Positions 1-11,300 of a stretch of 64,000 bases of DNA are shown here, in pieces (positions within the stretch are counted from its first letter, which is position 1; each line of letters begins with the position of its first letter). The stretch is from assembly GCF_028289855.1 (NCBI RefSeq), contig NZ_JAQGKZ010000100.1, forward strand, positions 1-64,000. The letters are read 5' to 3'. A model generated the notes under the pieces. That model made no database searches, was not told the DNA's origin, and saw nothing but the letters and a program-made list of their open reading frames with translations. This stretch comes from Sphingomonas bacterium (GTDB taxonomy: Bacteria; Pseudomonadota; Alphaproteobacteria; Sphingomonadales; Sphingomonadaceae). The position numbers were made by a program, and so were the translations under genes.

Positions 1-243
1 CGGGCCGTTCTTCTTGACCAATTCGATGTCGGTGCCGCGCTCGCCCGACCCGTGGAGGAAGATCACCAACGGCCATCGCTGGTTGGCGTCGACGCCATAA
101 CCGCGCGGCAGGAACAGCTGATAAGGATAGCCACCGACGGGCGCGGGCTGGGCGGTTTGCACCCCCTCCGGCGGCAATGGTATCCGGGGTGCCTTGGTCG
201 CGGCGACGCTCGCCAGCGCGGCTAATGCCATGATCCACTTCAT
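1..243 (-). CDS. Alpha/beta hydrolase, N-terminal part only (runs off the left edge)
   Basis: The 81 visible codons give a short signal peptide-like start (MKWIMALAALASVAA) and then a PYQLFLPRGY stretch followed by LVIFLHGSGERG. The HGSGERG element is the oxyanion-hole region of the prolyl-oligopeptidase/carboxylesterase type of alpha/beta hydrolase. The serine, acid and histidine of the triad lie outside the window. The ATG overlaps the stop of the upstream permease gene (ATGA), so this is probably the last gene or a distal gene of the sugar ABC operon. A secreted esterase that deacylates a carbohydrate is a reasonable guess; the substrate is unknown. Confidence 0.7.
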   Translation of the reverse strand, partial: MKWIMALAALASVAATKAPRIPLPPEGVQTAQPAPVGGYPYQLFLPRGYGVDANQRWPLVIFLHGSGERGTDIELVKKNGP

Positions 244-1055
244 CCCTTCACGCTCCCCGCCATCAGCCCGGCAATGTAGTAGCGCTGCAGCAACAGGAAG
301 AGCAGCAACACGGGCAGCAGCGTCACCACGCTGCCCGCCATCATCAGCTCGACGTCCTGGACATGCTCGCGCGACAGGTTTGCGAGCGCGACCGGGAGGG
401 TCTGCTTGCTACTGTCGTTGAGGATGATCAGCGGCCACAGGAAATCCGACCACGAGCCGAGGAAACTGAACGTCGCCAAGGTCGCGAGGATCGGTTTGAG
501 CGTCGGCAGCACGATCGAGCGGAAGATACGCGCCTCGCTCGCGCCGTCGATCCGCGCCGCCTCGAGCATCTCGTCGGGTATCGACAGCGCATATTGGCGG
601 ACCAGGAAGATGCCGAATACCGAGGTGATCGACGGGATCAGCACCCCGGCGAAGCTGTCGACCACGCCGAGCATTTTGCAGATCAGGAACAGCGGGATCA
701 TCGCCACCTGCGCCGGGATGACGAGCGCGGTGAGCAGCAAACGGAAGATGCGGTCGCGCCCGGCAAAACGCAGCTTGGCGAAGGCGTAGCCCGCGGTGAC
801 GTTGAAGGTCAGTGACATGGCGGTTGCGAGCACCGCCAGCACCAAGCTGTTGGCGAGGTAACGCGCCATGTCGGTATCGGCGAATAGGCCGATGAAGTTG
901 GCGAACGTCGGGTGCGCGGGCAGCAGCGGCGGCGGGAAGCTCGAGGCTTCGCCCGGCGCCATCAACGACACCGACACCATCCACGCCAGCGGCGCCAGCG
1001 CGAAAAGCGCGATCGCCCACAGGGCGGCATTGGTGAGAACGCGTCCGCGCTTCAT
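240..1055 (-). CDS. Carbohydrate ABC transporter permease, MalG/LacG type
   Basis: Inner-membrane permease of a CUT1-type sugar importer, 271 residues, the usual length. It opens with one transmembrane helix after MKRGRVLTNAALWAI and has about six in total. The cytoplasmic EAA loop that contacts the ATPase reads EAARIDGASEARIFRSIVLP, close to the family consensus. A longer reading of this frame exists, but the methionine at 1055 overlaps the stop of the partner permease (ATGA) and gives the standard family N-terminus. It works with the permease at 1052-1927, the binding lipoprotein at 1924-3174 and the ATPase at 5553-6626. Confidence 0.93.
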   Translation of the reverse strand: MKRGRVLTNAALWAIALFALAPLAWMVSVSLMAPGEASSFPPPLLPAHPTFANFIGLFADTDMARYLANSLVLAVLATAMSLTFNVTAGYAFAKLRFAGRDRIFRLLLTALVIPAQVAMIPLFLICKMLGVVDSFAGVLIPSITSVFGIFLVRQYALSIPDEMLEAARIDGASEARIFRSIVLPTLKPILATLATFSFLGSWSDFLWPLIILNDSSKQTLPVALANLSREHVQDVELMMAGSVVTLLPVLLLFLLLQRYYIAGLMAGSVKG

Positions 1056-1927
1056 CGCGTCCACCGTTCGGACACGCGCAATTGCAGTATCGTCAGCGCG
1101 AACAGGATCGCGAACAGCACGAACGCGACCGCGGAGGCGAACCCCAGGTTCCACCATTTGAAGCCTTGTTCGTACATGAAATAGAGGATGCTGACGGTGC
1201 TCTCGCTCGGCCCGCCCTGCGTCATCACATAGGGCTCGGCGAACAGCTGGAAATAGCCCGCCATGGTCAGGATCGACACCACCAGCAGCACCGGCGCGAG
1301 GCCCGGCAAGGTAACATGGCGGAGCCGCTGGAAGGCGCTCGCGCCGTCGATACGCGCGGCCTCGTGCAGTTCCTCGGGGATGGTCTGGAGACCGGCGAGG
1401 ATGATGATCATGTTGTAGCCGAAATTCTTCCACACCGCGAACAGCACGATCGCCGGCATCGACCAATGCGGGTCGCCGAGCCAATCGATCGGCCCGACGC
1501 CTATCCCGCCGAGAACCCAATTGACCAACCCGTATTTGGTGTGGAGCAAATAGCGCCAGATCACCGCGACCGCGACGAGCGTGGTCACCACCGGCGCGAA
1601 ATAGACGGTGCGCAGGAACCCCTTGAACCGCGCGAGCTTGCTGTCGAGCAGCAGGGCGGCGGCGAGCGACATCGCGATCGACAGCGGCACGCCGAGCACG
1701 ACGAACCACGCAGTGTTGCCCAGCGCCGTCCAGAACAACGGCGTGCGCAGCAACTGGAGGTAATTGTCGAGACCGACGAAGCGGAGGTTGGAGATGTCGG
1801 CCAGTGCGTAGATGTCGAAATCGGTGAAGCTCAGCATCAGCGCCGCGATCACAGGCAGAAAGAAGAACAGCGCCAGCGCGGCGAGCGCCGGCGCGACGAA
1901 CCCCCAGGCGGCGGCTTCGCGGTTCAT
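1052..1927 (-). CDS. Sugar ABC transporter permease, MalF/UgpA type
   Basis: Second membrane subunit of the importer, 291 residues. The N-terminus (MNREAAAWGFVAPALAALAL) leads into the first of about six helices. The EAA motif is visible as EELHEAARIDGASAFQRLRH, and a motif typical of the family, MTQGGPSESTVSILYFMYEQ, lies in the periplasmic loop before the last helix. The start at 1927 overlaps the stop of the binding-protein gene by ATGA, which argues against longer readings of the frame. It forms a heterodimer with the downstream permease. Confidence 0.93.
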   Translation of the reverse strand: MNREAAAWGFVAPALAALALFFFLPVIAALMLSFTDFDIYALADISNLRFVGLDNYLQLLRTPLFWTALGNTAWFVVLGVPLSIAMSLAAALLLDSKLARFKGFLRTVYFAPVVTTLVAVAVIWRYLLHTKYGLVNWVLGGIGVGPIDWLGDPHWSMPAIVLFAVWKNFGYNMIIILAGLQTIPEELHEAARIDGASAFQRLRHVTLPGLAPVLLVVSILTMAGYFQLFAEPYVMTQGGPSESTVSILYFMYEQGFKWWNLGFASAVAFVLFAILFALTILQLRVSERWTR

Positions 1928-3174
1928 CGCCGGCCTCGCGACAGCATCCAGCGGCGCTTGGCGAGGATTTCGTCGGCGCGCTTGTCGAGCGCGGCGGCGG
2001 CCTGGCCGGCATTGATCTGGCCGCGCGCGGCTTGTTCGCCGACGGCCTTGATCACGTCGCCGATCCGCTCCCATTCGGGCACCTTTGGCGTCGCGCGGAC
2101 TCGGGTGAGCTGCTCGCCGAACGCGCGGGCATAGGGATCGTTGGCGAGCGCGGGGGTCGCCCACACGCTCCGGCGCGGCGGCAAGTCGCCGGTCAGTGCG
2201 TGAAACTTAACCTGGACGTCGGGCCGCGAAAAATACGCGACCAGTTTCCACGCCGCGTCCTTGTGCGTGGATGACTTGAACAGGACGAGGCTCGACCCGC
2301 CGGCATTGGACATACCCGGACCATCTGGCCCGGGCATCGGCGCGGTCATCCATTCGCTCTGGCGGTTCGCGGGCAAGCGGCGCTTGAACTCGCCGATCTG
2401 CCACGGGCCGGTGATGTAGAAGCTGAAGAAGCCGCGGTCGAACTCGTCCCAGACATTGGCGATCTCGGTATTTGCGACGACCGGTGCGAGGCGGTCGCGC
2501 CTCAGCCCGAGGTAGAAATCGAGCGCCCTGCGGAAACCGGGGCTGCGAAAATTGCCCTTCGCGCCATCGGTCACCATCGGGTCGCTCGATTGCAGCCCGA
2601 GGATTTCGAGCGGTTCGTATTCGTTGAGCGGAAGGAAAACGGCGTATTTACTCGGCCCGACCAATTGCTTGATCGCGACCATTTGTCGTCGCCACTCGCC
2701 CCAGTCGCGTGGTGGATGGTCGAAGCCGGCCTGCTTCAGGATATCGCGGCGGTAGAACAGCAATCGCGTGTCGACGTACCACGGCACGCCGTAGAGCGTC
2801 CCGTCGATCACGTTCGACTCCCAGATGCCGGGGAAATAGTCGGCTTTGGGCATAGCGGGAGTCGCGGCGACGCGCGCGTCGAGCGGCTCGAGCGCGCCCA
2901 ACGCGGCGAATTCGGGCACCCAGCTGTTACCGAGCTGCGCCATGTCGGGCATCGCATCGCCGACGAACCCGGTCAGCAATTTCTCGTGCGCGGCGGTGAA
3001 CGGGAGTTGCTGGACGCGCACCGTGACGCCGGGATTCTCGCGCTCGAATTGTGGGATGAGTTCGCCGATCACTTCGCCTTCGCGGCCCATCGCCCAGACG
3101 TCGAGCACGGTCTTGCCGGGCGCGGCGGTGCACGAGCCGAGGAGTAGGATCAGGAAGACCGCGAGCAGCCTCAT
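1924..3174 (-). CDS. ABC transporter sugar-binding lipoprotein (extracellular solute-binding family 1)
   Basis: Periplasmic binding protein of the importer, 416 residues. The N-terminus MRLLAVFLILLLGSC is a short lipoprotein signal with the lipobox LLGS-C, so the mature protein should be lipid-anchored. The rest matches family 1 binding proteins: ELIPQFERENPGVTVRVQQLPF, a DMAQLGNSWVPEF segment and a C-terminal KDAAWKLVAYFSRPDVQ segment. The start at 3174 is preferred because it overlaps the GH144 stop as ATGA; a methionine three codons earlier is possible. Its neighbour suggests it binds beta-glucan oligosaccharides; this is inferred. Confidence 0.9.
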   Translation of the reverse strand: MRLLAVFLILLLGSCTAAPGKTVLDVWAMGREGEVIGELIPQFERENPGVTVRVQQLPFTAAHEKLLTGFVGDAMPDMAQLGNSWVPEFAALGALEPLDARVAATPAMPKADYFPGIWESNVIDGTLYGVPWYVDTRLLFYRRDILKQAGFDHPPRDWGEWRRQMVAIKQLVGPSKYAVFLPLNEYEPLEILGLQSSDPMVTDGAKGNFRSPGFRRALDFYLGLRRDRLAPVVANTEIANVWDEFDRGFFSFYITGPWQIGEFKRRLPANRQSEWMTAPMPGPDGPGMSNAGGSSLVLFKSSTHKDAAWKLVAYFSRPDVQVKFHALTGDLPPRRSVWATPALANDPYARAFGEQLTRVRATPKVPEWERIGDVIKAVGEQAARGQINAGQAAAALDKRADEILAKRRWMLSRGRR

Positions 3175-4577
3175 CCCAACCATCCGCCGGTGAATCCGGC
3201 GCGCTGCAGACCGGCCCTGATCGCCGGTGATTTGCGCATGTAGTCCCAGACCAGCCCGCTGCGGTGGTTCTCGATCATCGCGACGATCGGGCCCTGGTCG
3301 AGGCCGAGATAGTCGCCGTCGACCCAGCCTGCCGTGGCGGTCACGCGCCCGTGCTGCACGGCGACGTCGCGCGCAGTGAAGCTGGGGTTGAACGAATCGA
3401 CGAAGCCGTACTGGCCGTAGATCGCACCGCCATAGCGCGTATGGAGCGCACGCGTGGCCGGCTCGACGATCTCGGGCGCGAACGGCAGCGAGCCAACCGC
3501 CGCCGTCGGCGCGATCGTCCCGTCGTCGAGCCCGTCGGGCTGGCCGACCGGCCCGCGCGCGGCATAGCCGTAAAACTGCCGGCCGCCGATCGCGATGTCG
3601 GCCGGGCCGTCGCACGGGCACAGTCCCCAGATGTCTTTCGCATAGCCGGTCCACCCGCCGGGGTTGGCGATGGCATAGGCGCGCTGGGCATAGGTCGCGC
3701 GGCGGCTGTTCTCGAAATAGTCGAACCCCGCCGTGCGCATCGGCGCATCGCGCACCCCACGCAGGTCGACCCAGCATTGGGTATATTGGTGCGCCATGTG
3801 CGGCCCGAACGCGAGCCAGCGGTTCGCCCCGCTGCCGCGCCAGCTGTCGGGATAGGTCGAGCACCAGGCGTCGTACGCGTCGCGGCCCAGCGCGAGATCG
3901 GGCGCGCCGAGCGCGAGGATGTAGAGGATCTGGCCCTCGGTGTAGCCGAACCACGGGCGTTCGATGAACCCGCTCTCCGGGTGCCAGCCCATCGACACGC
4001 GCTTGTCGGCCTGCTGGAACCAGCGCCAGTCGCAGCGCGCGTAGATATTGTGCGCCAGGTCGCGGATCTCGGCTTCGTCGGGACGGTCGAAATATTCCGC
4101 GGCGAACAGCATCCCGGCGAGCAGCAGGCTGGTGTCGATCGACGACAATTCGCAGCGGCTGAAACGCGAGCCCGACTGCATGTCGAGGAAGTGGTAGAAG
4201 AAGCCCTTGTAGCCGCTTACGCCGGTCGCGCCCGGTCCCTGCGGCGCGTTCCAGAAAAAACGCAACGTCGCCAGCATGCGCTCGGCCGCCTGTTGCCGGG
4301 TGATCCAGCCATGCTCGACCCCGACCGGATAGGCGGTCAGCGCAAAGCCGGTCGCGGCGATGCTGGAGAAGCTGGGCGAGGGCCAGCGGTCGGGCATCAG
4401 GCCGTTAGCGGGGTTGGCGCGGTCCCAGAAGAAGGCGAAGCTGCGGCGCTGGACGTCGCCGATCAAATCGGCAGGGCGCGGCGCGGGCGCGGGGGTACGC
4501 ACGAGCTTTTCAGCGCTGTCCTTCGAACACGCCCCCAGCGCTGCCGCGCCGAGCAGCAACTGGCGGCGATCAAGCAT
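3171..4577 (-). CDS. GH144-family (PF10091, glucoamylase-like) glycoside hydrolase, Tat-exported lipoprotein
   Basis: A 468-residue protein of the COG5368/PF10091 family. Characterised GH144 members are endo-beta-1,2-glucanases or sophorohydrolases. Visible family signatures are FFWDRANPANGLMPDR near residue 50, GYKGFFYHFLDMQSG with CELSSIDTSLLLAG around 120-150, a WFGYTEGQILYILALG segment, and C-terminal YGGAIYGQYGFVDSFNPSF. The N-terminus MLDRRQLLLGAAALGAC has both a twin-arginine motif and a lipobox, suggesting export by Tat and lipid anchoring. Its first eight bases overlap the end of the LacI gene, and its stop overlaps the binding-protein start. The family call is firm; the glucan linkage is inferred. 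Confidence 0.85.
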   Translation of the reverse strand: MLDRRQLLLGAAALGACSKDSAEKLVRTPAPAPRPADLIGDVQRRSFAFFWDRANPANGLMPDRWPSPSFSSIAATGFALTAYPVGVEHGWITRQQAAERMLATLRFFWNAPQGPGATGVSGYKGFFYHFLDMQSGSRFSRCELSSIDTSLLLAGMLFAAEYFDRPDEAEIRDLAHNIYARCDWRWFQQADKRVSMGWHPESGFIERPWFGYTEGQILYILALGAPDLALGRDAYDAWCSTYPDSWRGSGANRWLAFGPHMAHQYTQCWVDLRGVRDAPMRTAGFDYFENSRRATYAQRAYAIANPGGWTGYAKDIWGLCPCDGPADIAIGGRQFYGYAARGPVGQPDGLDDGTIAPTAAVGSLPFAPEIVEPATRALHTRYGGAIYGQYGFVDSFNPSFTARDVAVQHGRVTATAGWVDGDYLGLDQGPIVAMIENHRSGLVWDYMRKSPAIRAGLQRAGFTGGWLG

Positions 4578-5552
4578 GGCGGCGGCTCGACGCGCGGACG
4601 ACGAGGTGCGGAACCATCATTTCGGTCGACGGCGGCGCGTCGGGGTTTTCGGTCGCGGCGATCAGCCGCTCGACCGCGCGCTCGCCCAGTTCGGCGAGGT
4701 TGAGCGCCATCGTCGACAGCGCAGGCGTGACATATTGCGCGATCGGCACGCCGTCGAAGCCGATGATCGCGACGTCGGCCGGCGCGCGCATCCCGCCCTC
4801 GGCCAGCGTCGCCATGCACGCCACCGCCATCATGTCGTTGGCTGCGAACACCCCATCCACGTCGCGACACTCGGCCAGGATGCGGCGCGCGCCGGCGATC
4901 CCGGCTGCTTCGGTGAAATCGCCTTCGATCACCGTTCCCTTGCCGCCGGTCGCTTCCTCGAAACCCGCGCGGCGGGCGTCGGCATCGGCATTGCCGCGCG
5001 GCCCGGCGATGTGCGCGATCCGCCGACAGCCCTGATCGACCAGATGCGCGACCGCCTCGCGCGCGCCGGCAAGATTGTCGATCGCGATCGTCGGGTGCAC
5101 CCCGTCGGCAGCGGCGTTCATCACGATCGTCGGCAGCCCCTTGGGTAAGCTGCGGCCGAGAAAGTCGACATCGACCTGGGGCGACATCACCAACAGACCG
5201 TCGACTCGCCCGCGCATCGCGCGGATCGCGGCTTCGGTATCCTCGGCGCTGCCGTGCATGTTGGTCAGCAGCAATTGCAGGCCGCGCTGGTGCGCGGCGT
5301 AATCGATCCCGCGGATGATCTCCGAAAAGAATTCGCCGAACAGATCGGGCAGCACCACACCGATCGTGTTCGACCTCCCGCGCGACAAACTGCGCGCGCC
5401 GAGATGCGGTACGTAATCGAGCGCGCGCGCCGCGGCGAGCACGCGGTCGCGCGTCGCCGGGGTCACGTTGCTGTGATTGTTGAGCGCGCGGCTGGCCGAG
5501 GCGACCGATACGGCGGCGCGGCGCGCGACATCGCGGATGGTGATGGTCGACA

Positions 5553-5553
<1 letters not shown>
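4570..5553 (-). CDS. LacI-family transcriptional regulator
   Basis: A 327-residue repressor. The N-terminal helix-turn-helix reads TIRDVARRAAVSVASASRAL, followed by the hinge region TRDRVLAAARALDYVPH. The rest is a periplasmic-binding-protein-like sensor domain (TIGVVLPDLFGEFFSEII, then GVFAANDMMAVACM and DVAIIGFDGVPIAQYVTP). The gene lies inside the transport operon between the ATPase and GH144 genes: its start shares one base with the ATPase stop (TAATG). It therefore probably represses its own operon until a glucan oligosaccharide is bound. Likely operators are those at 6680-6693 and 11621-11655. Confidence 0.95.
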
Positions 5554-6626
<1,073 letters not shown>

Positions 6627-6679
6627 CTTCTCTCCCAGGCCAGCCGGTATGCGGTCTGTGCGCGCCAGCCTAACGATGA

Positions 6680-6693
6680 TGTAACCGTTTACG
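6680..6693. promoter_or_regulatory. Candidate LacI-type operator TGTAACCGTTTACG
   Basis: A 14-base imperfect palindrome with a central CG pair and GTAA/TTAC half-site cores, matching the general LacI/GalR operator pattern. It lies 54 bases upstream of the ABC ATPase start and 65 bases upstream of the divergent halogenase start, where a repressor could control both. The obvious candidate regulator is the LacI protein encoded at 4570-5553. Confidence 0.5.
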
Positions 6694-6757
6694 CAAGCGT
6701 GCTCGCCACGTTAAGGTGGCGTATGGACGCCCGGCCGAGGCGCCACGGGAGGACAGG

Positions 6758-8290
6758 ATGACCGACGCCGCGCCCCAACCGATCAAGACCGTCATCATCG
6801 TTGGCGGCGGCACGGCGGGATGGATGACCGCGGCGTTGCTGTCGCACGTTTTCCAGAGCTATCGCATCCGGCTGATCGAATCGGACGAGATCGGCATTAT
6901 CGGGGTGGGAGAGGCAACCATCCCCGCGATCCGGGATTATAACACTCTGGCCGGAATCGATCAGGTCGAAATGATCCGCGCGACCCAGGCGACGTTCAAG
7001 CTCGGGATCGACTTTGTCGGCTGGCGCGACGGCACGGACCGCTATTTCCACGGCTTCGGCAAGATTGGACAGGACTTCATGTGGCTGCACACGCACCAAT
7101 TATGGCTGCGTGCGCGGGCCGAGGGGGGCGGGGGCGCGGTCCGGCATTTCGATCATTATGCGCTCAATTGCCTGGCCGCGCGGCAGAACAGATTTACCTA
7201 TCCCGACCCGCGCAACCCGCTCTCTCCGCTCGCCGGGATCGACTATGCCTATCAATTCGACGCGTCGCTGTTCGCGCGCTTTCTGCGCACGCGGTCCGAA
7301 GCGCAGGGGGTCGAGCGGATCGAGGGGCGGATCGTCGATGTCGCGCTCGACGGCGAGAGCGGACATGTCGCGCACGTCGTGATGGCCGACGGGCGAACGG
7401 TCGGGGGCGACCTGTTCGTCGACTGTTCGGGGATGCGCGCGCTGCTGATCGGCGAGGCGCTCGGCGTGGCCTACGAGGACTGGAACCAGTGGCTGCTCAA
7501 CGATCGCGCGCTGGCGGTGCCGTGCGAGCGAGTCGAGCCGCTCACGCCCTACACCCGCGTGACGGCGCGCGATAATGGCTGGCAGTGGCGGATTCCGCTC
7601 CAGCACCGCACGGGCAACGGCCACGTCTATTCGAGCAATCATATTTCGGACGATGAAGCAGCCTCGGTGCTGCTCGCCGGCCTCGACGCCAGGCCGCTGG
7701 CCGATCCGCGTCCGGTGCGGTTCCGCCCGGGCAAACGCGCCAGGGCATGGGACAAGAACGTCGTCGCGATCGGCCTGTCGTCCGGATTTCTCGAGCCGCT
7801 CGAATCGACCAGCATCCATCTCATCCAGACGGGTATCATCAAACTGCTGGGGCTGTTCCCGCACCGCGGTTTCGCCGCCGCCGATATCGCCGAATACAAC
7901 CGCCAGCACGATTTCGAATTCACCGACGTGCGCGATTTCATCGTCGCCCACTACAAAGTGACCGAGCGCGAGGACACGCCGTATTGGCGATATCTCAGGA
8001 ACATGCCGATCCCCGACAGCCTGGCCGAGCGGCTCGACCTGTTCGCGTCATCGGGCCGCTTTTACAAGCGGGCGGCGGCGGAACTGTTCCGCGTGGAAAG
8101 CTGGGTACAGGTTTTGCTGGGGCAGGGGTTCGCGATGGGATACGATCCCAATGCGGCGCTGATGCCGGCCGACGTGCGGACGCCGTTCCTGGCCGATATT
8201 GAGGAAGTGATCGCCGATGTCGCGGCGCGCATGCCCGACCACGCCGCCTTCATCGATCAGCATTGCAAGGCGCCGCCGATCGCCGCCTGA
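6758..8290 (+). CDS. Flavin-dependent tryptophan/indole halogenase family protein
   Basis: A 510-residue protein of the PrnA-like flavin-dependent halogenase family. The FAD-binding motif VIIVGGGTAGW is near residue 10. The lysine in ATFKLGIDFVGW aligns with the catalytic lysine of PrnA. The halogenase signature WxWxIP is present as GWQWRIP, and FLEPLEST carries the glutamate of the PrnA active site. The ATG at 6758 follows a good ribosome site (GGGAGGAC); an in-frame GTG at 6716 has none. Related genes in Caulobacterales, Xanthomonas and sphingomonads commonly lie beside TonB receptor genes, as here; some brominate free indole in vitro. The natural substrate is unknown. Confidence 0.9.
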   Translation: MTDAAPQPIKTVIIVGGGTAGWMTAALLSHVFQSYRIRLIESDEIGIIGVGEATIPAIRDYNTLAGIDQVEMIRATQATFKLGIDFVGWRDGTDRYFHGFGKIGQDFMWLHTHQLWLRARAEGGGGAVRHFDHYALNCLAARQNRFTYPDPRNPLSPLAGIDYAYQFDASLFARFLRTRSEAQGVERIEGRIVDVALDGESGHVAHVVMADGRTVGGDLFVDCSGMRALLIGEALGVAYEDWNQWLLNDRALAVPCERVEPLTPYTRVTARDNGWQWRIPLQHRTGNGHVYSSNHISDDEAASVLLAGLDARPLADPRPVRFRPGKRARAWDKNVVAIGLSSGFLEPLESTSIHLIQTGIIKLLGLFPHRGFAAADIAEYNRQHDFEFTDVRDFIVAHYKVTEREDTPYWRYLRNMPIPDSLAERLDLFASSGRFYKRAAAELFRVESWVQVLLGQGFAMGYDPNAALMPADVRTPFLADIEEVIADVAARMPDHAAFIDQHCKAPPIAA

Positions 8291-8301
8291 TGCGCGTCGG
8301 C

Positions 8302-8336
8302 GGGCGGGGGAAGGGGCAGGCCGACGTGGCCCGCCC
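8302..8336. terminator. GC-rich inverted repeat between convergent genes, possible terminator
   Basis: Perfect 7-bp arms GGGCGGG and CCCGCCC separated by 21 bases lie in the 54-base gap between the convergent halogenase and receptor genes. There is only a short T-rich tail (TCTT), so it is a weak terminator candidate. Confidence 0.35.
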
Positions 8337-8344
8337 TCTTACAC

Positions 8345-11300
8345 CTAGAACTTGTACCGGGCGCCGATCTTGAAGTTGCGTCCCTGGCTCGCCACGCTGC
8401 CCGTATCCGGCGCGAGCGTCGGGCCGGGGCCACCGATGGCCTGGAAACCGCCACCCCACATCGAATAGTTGCGGTTGACGAAGTCGAAGGCGTTGAGCGC
8501 CTGGAAATAGACTGTCAGTTCCTGGTTCTTGGCGAACGGCATCTTGAACGTCTTCGTAATGTTGAAATCGACGTTCTTGTAACCGATGCCCTTGGGCCGA
8601 TAGATGCCGAAATTGGTCGTATAGCATCCGCCGCCGCCGGGCGCGGTGGCGGGCACGTTGCACACCACGCCGCCGTAAGACGGCCCGGAGCCCAGCGTCA
8701 CGAACGTCGTGGCGCGGATGTCGAACGGCAGCTTGACGGTGCCGGTCGCCACGAAGCGCCAGCGCTCGAGCCCATTCGAATTGCCCCAGCCTTGCTGGCC
8801 GATCGTCGGCGCGTCGAAGTTGAACGGATCGCCGATCGATCCGGTGTTGCGCGTGTCGTTCGACCGCGCGCTCGACAAGGTCAGCGTCGTGCTGAACCCC
8901 CAGCCCGACGCATCGGTATAGGGCTTGTCGGCCTGAAGGTACAAAGCGGCATAGCTCGCCTTGCCGTCGCTGTTGCCGATGAAGATGCTGCCGAACCCCG
9001 GCAGCGGCGCGTTGAAGATGGCCGAGCCGCCGTAGAAGATGCCGTCCGAATAAGGCACGCCGTTATAGACGTAGATCGGATTGCCGCCCGGGCTGTAGGT
9101 TCCGTTGGGGAGCCGGTTGCCGACGACTTCCTGATAGATGTTGTGCGACCGGATATAGGAAAACGTGATCGATGTGTTGACGCGCCCGAACCGCTTTTTG
9201 ACCGAGGCGTCGAATTCGTCCGAGAAGGGCACTTTGGTATTGTTGTTGAGCAAGTGCACTTCGCCGCCCTGCATCGCGGCCAGCGCGCGCAGCTGCTCGG
9301 GGTTCGTCGGGATCACCGCGACGCAACCTGTGCTCGGGATGGTGCAGTTCGGCGGCGTGTTGATGGTGGCCACCGATTCGTACATGTCCTTGATCGTCTC
9401 GATCGCGGAATCGATGAACAGCGAGCGGTTATAGTAACGCCCCCCCCCGACCGTGAACACGAGATCGCGGTCGCCCTTGACGTCATAGGAAATGCCCAGC
9501 CGCGGCTGGAACGCACCGTAGAAGCCCTTGCGATTGTTCCCGGTCGAAATGTAGTCGTCCGGGTTGATGCCGGCCGCCGCCCAGCCGGGATACGCGCGCA
9601 ACGCCGTCGCGATCGCGGCGGGCGTGACGAACTGCTCGTTGCGCGAATTTGATTCGTAATCCCAGCGCAGTCCGGCGCTGACCTGCCAATGGTCGTCCGG
9701 CTTCCAGTCGTCCTGGATGAACAGGCCGATCTCGGTGTTCTTGGCCGTGACCGGTTTGACCACGGCGCTGTTGATCGAGCCCGCATACGGTATCGAGGTG
9801 GCGCCGCCGATCCCGGTGAACGTGTTGGCGTCGAAGAAATAGGTGCCGCTGCCGTTGTTGTTCTCAAGCCGCTGCAACTTGGTGAAATTGACCTTGAAGC
9901 CGGTCTTGACGGTGTGCTGGCCGCCAAAGAACGTCAGATTGTCCTTGATCAGCGTCTGATACTGATGATCGTCCTGCGCGAAATTGGTGCCGCCGAGGAT
10001 CAGCACGCGGGAATTGCCGGTATTCGGCACGTTCGGCGTCGGGCACGTCACCGCGTTGAAGACGGTGCAGCCGCCATAGGTCACGACATAGGACGGACCC
10101 GCCACGTTGGGGACCGATCCGTTCGCCGCGGCATCGCGCGCCAGCGTGAATTCGTTGAGCCAATTGTCGCCGCGATGGTTCCAGGAGAGCTGATAGCGCC
10201 ATTCGTTGTTACGGTTGTTGGTCGATGCGTCGGTCGTCGTCACGCCGCCGTTGATCTGCAGATTGCGCTCGTTGCGGATGAACGCGCTGACGTTGATCGT
10301 GTCGCGCAGTGTCGCGAAGAACGTCAGCTTGCCGAAATACAGCTTCTCGTTGAACGTCGCCGGAAAGCTGCCGTTATATTGCGATCGGGCGGTTGCTGCG
10401 TAGGCCGCCGCGGGGGCGGGAAGCGCGCCCAGATTGCCCGCATAGACGTTGATATCGCTCGACGCGAAGGTCTTCTTGGTGCCTTCGAAATCGAGGAAGA
10501 AGGTCAGCTTGTCCTTGATGATCGGGCCGCTCAGATTGCCGCCGTAATATTTCGCGTCGAAATTGGGCTTGACCGCATACGGGGCGGTGGCGTTGTTCAC
10601 CTTGCCCGGGCGATCGAAATAGTTGCGGCTGATGAAGGCCTTGGGTTGCCATTCGCCGAAGAGTTCGCCGCTGAAAGTGTTGCCGCCGGTCTTGGTGATC
10701 GACGATATCACCGCCGAACCGGCTTGCTCATACTCGGCCTTGAAATTCTGCGTCTGGACATCGAACTGATCGACCGCAGAAGCCGGGAACGGGTTCCCCG
10801 ACGAATAATTCTGCCCCAGCGTACCGCCGTGGTTGACCAGATTCTTGATGCTGATGCCGTCGATGAAGGTATTGGTATTGTCCGAATTGATGCCGCCGGC
10901 CTGCACCTGGCGGGCGCGGCCGCCGAGCGTCGGCGGGGAGACGGTGACCCCTGGCGCCAGCGCGGCGAAATTCAGGAAGTTGCGGTCGCCGTTCGGCAAG
11001 TTTTCGAGCTGGAACCGCGAGATGTTGGTGCTGACCGTCGGCGTCCGCACATCGCGGGCGCGCGACGACGTGATGACAATGTCCTTGGTGGTATCCGCCG
11101 CGGCGACCAGATCGGCGGTCACGACCTGACCCAGCGGCACGACGACGGTGACGGACTTGTCACCCGAAGCGACGCGATAGGTGCTCGGACGCGCTCCGAC
11201 GAGGATGTAATCGCCGTTGGCATCGGCCTTGACCGTGTCCTGATGGCCGGTGGTCGTATCCGTCAGGACGACGGTGGTGCCGTCGGTGGCGCCGTCGACA

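Noticed and set aside
1082-2134. 350-codon plus-strand open frame across the ABC permease
   Set aside because: Antisense shadow of a clear permease gene; composition dominated by Arg, Asp, Glu and His with no domain, as expected for the opposite strand of GC-rich coding DNA.
9440-9448. Possible frameshift in the TonB receptor at the G tract
   Set aside because: The frame is continuous through the tract from signal peptide to the barrel terminus, so the gene is intact as sequenced.
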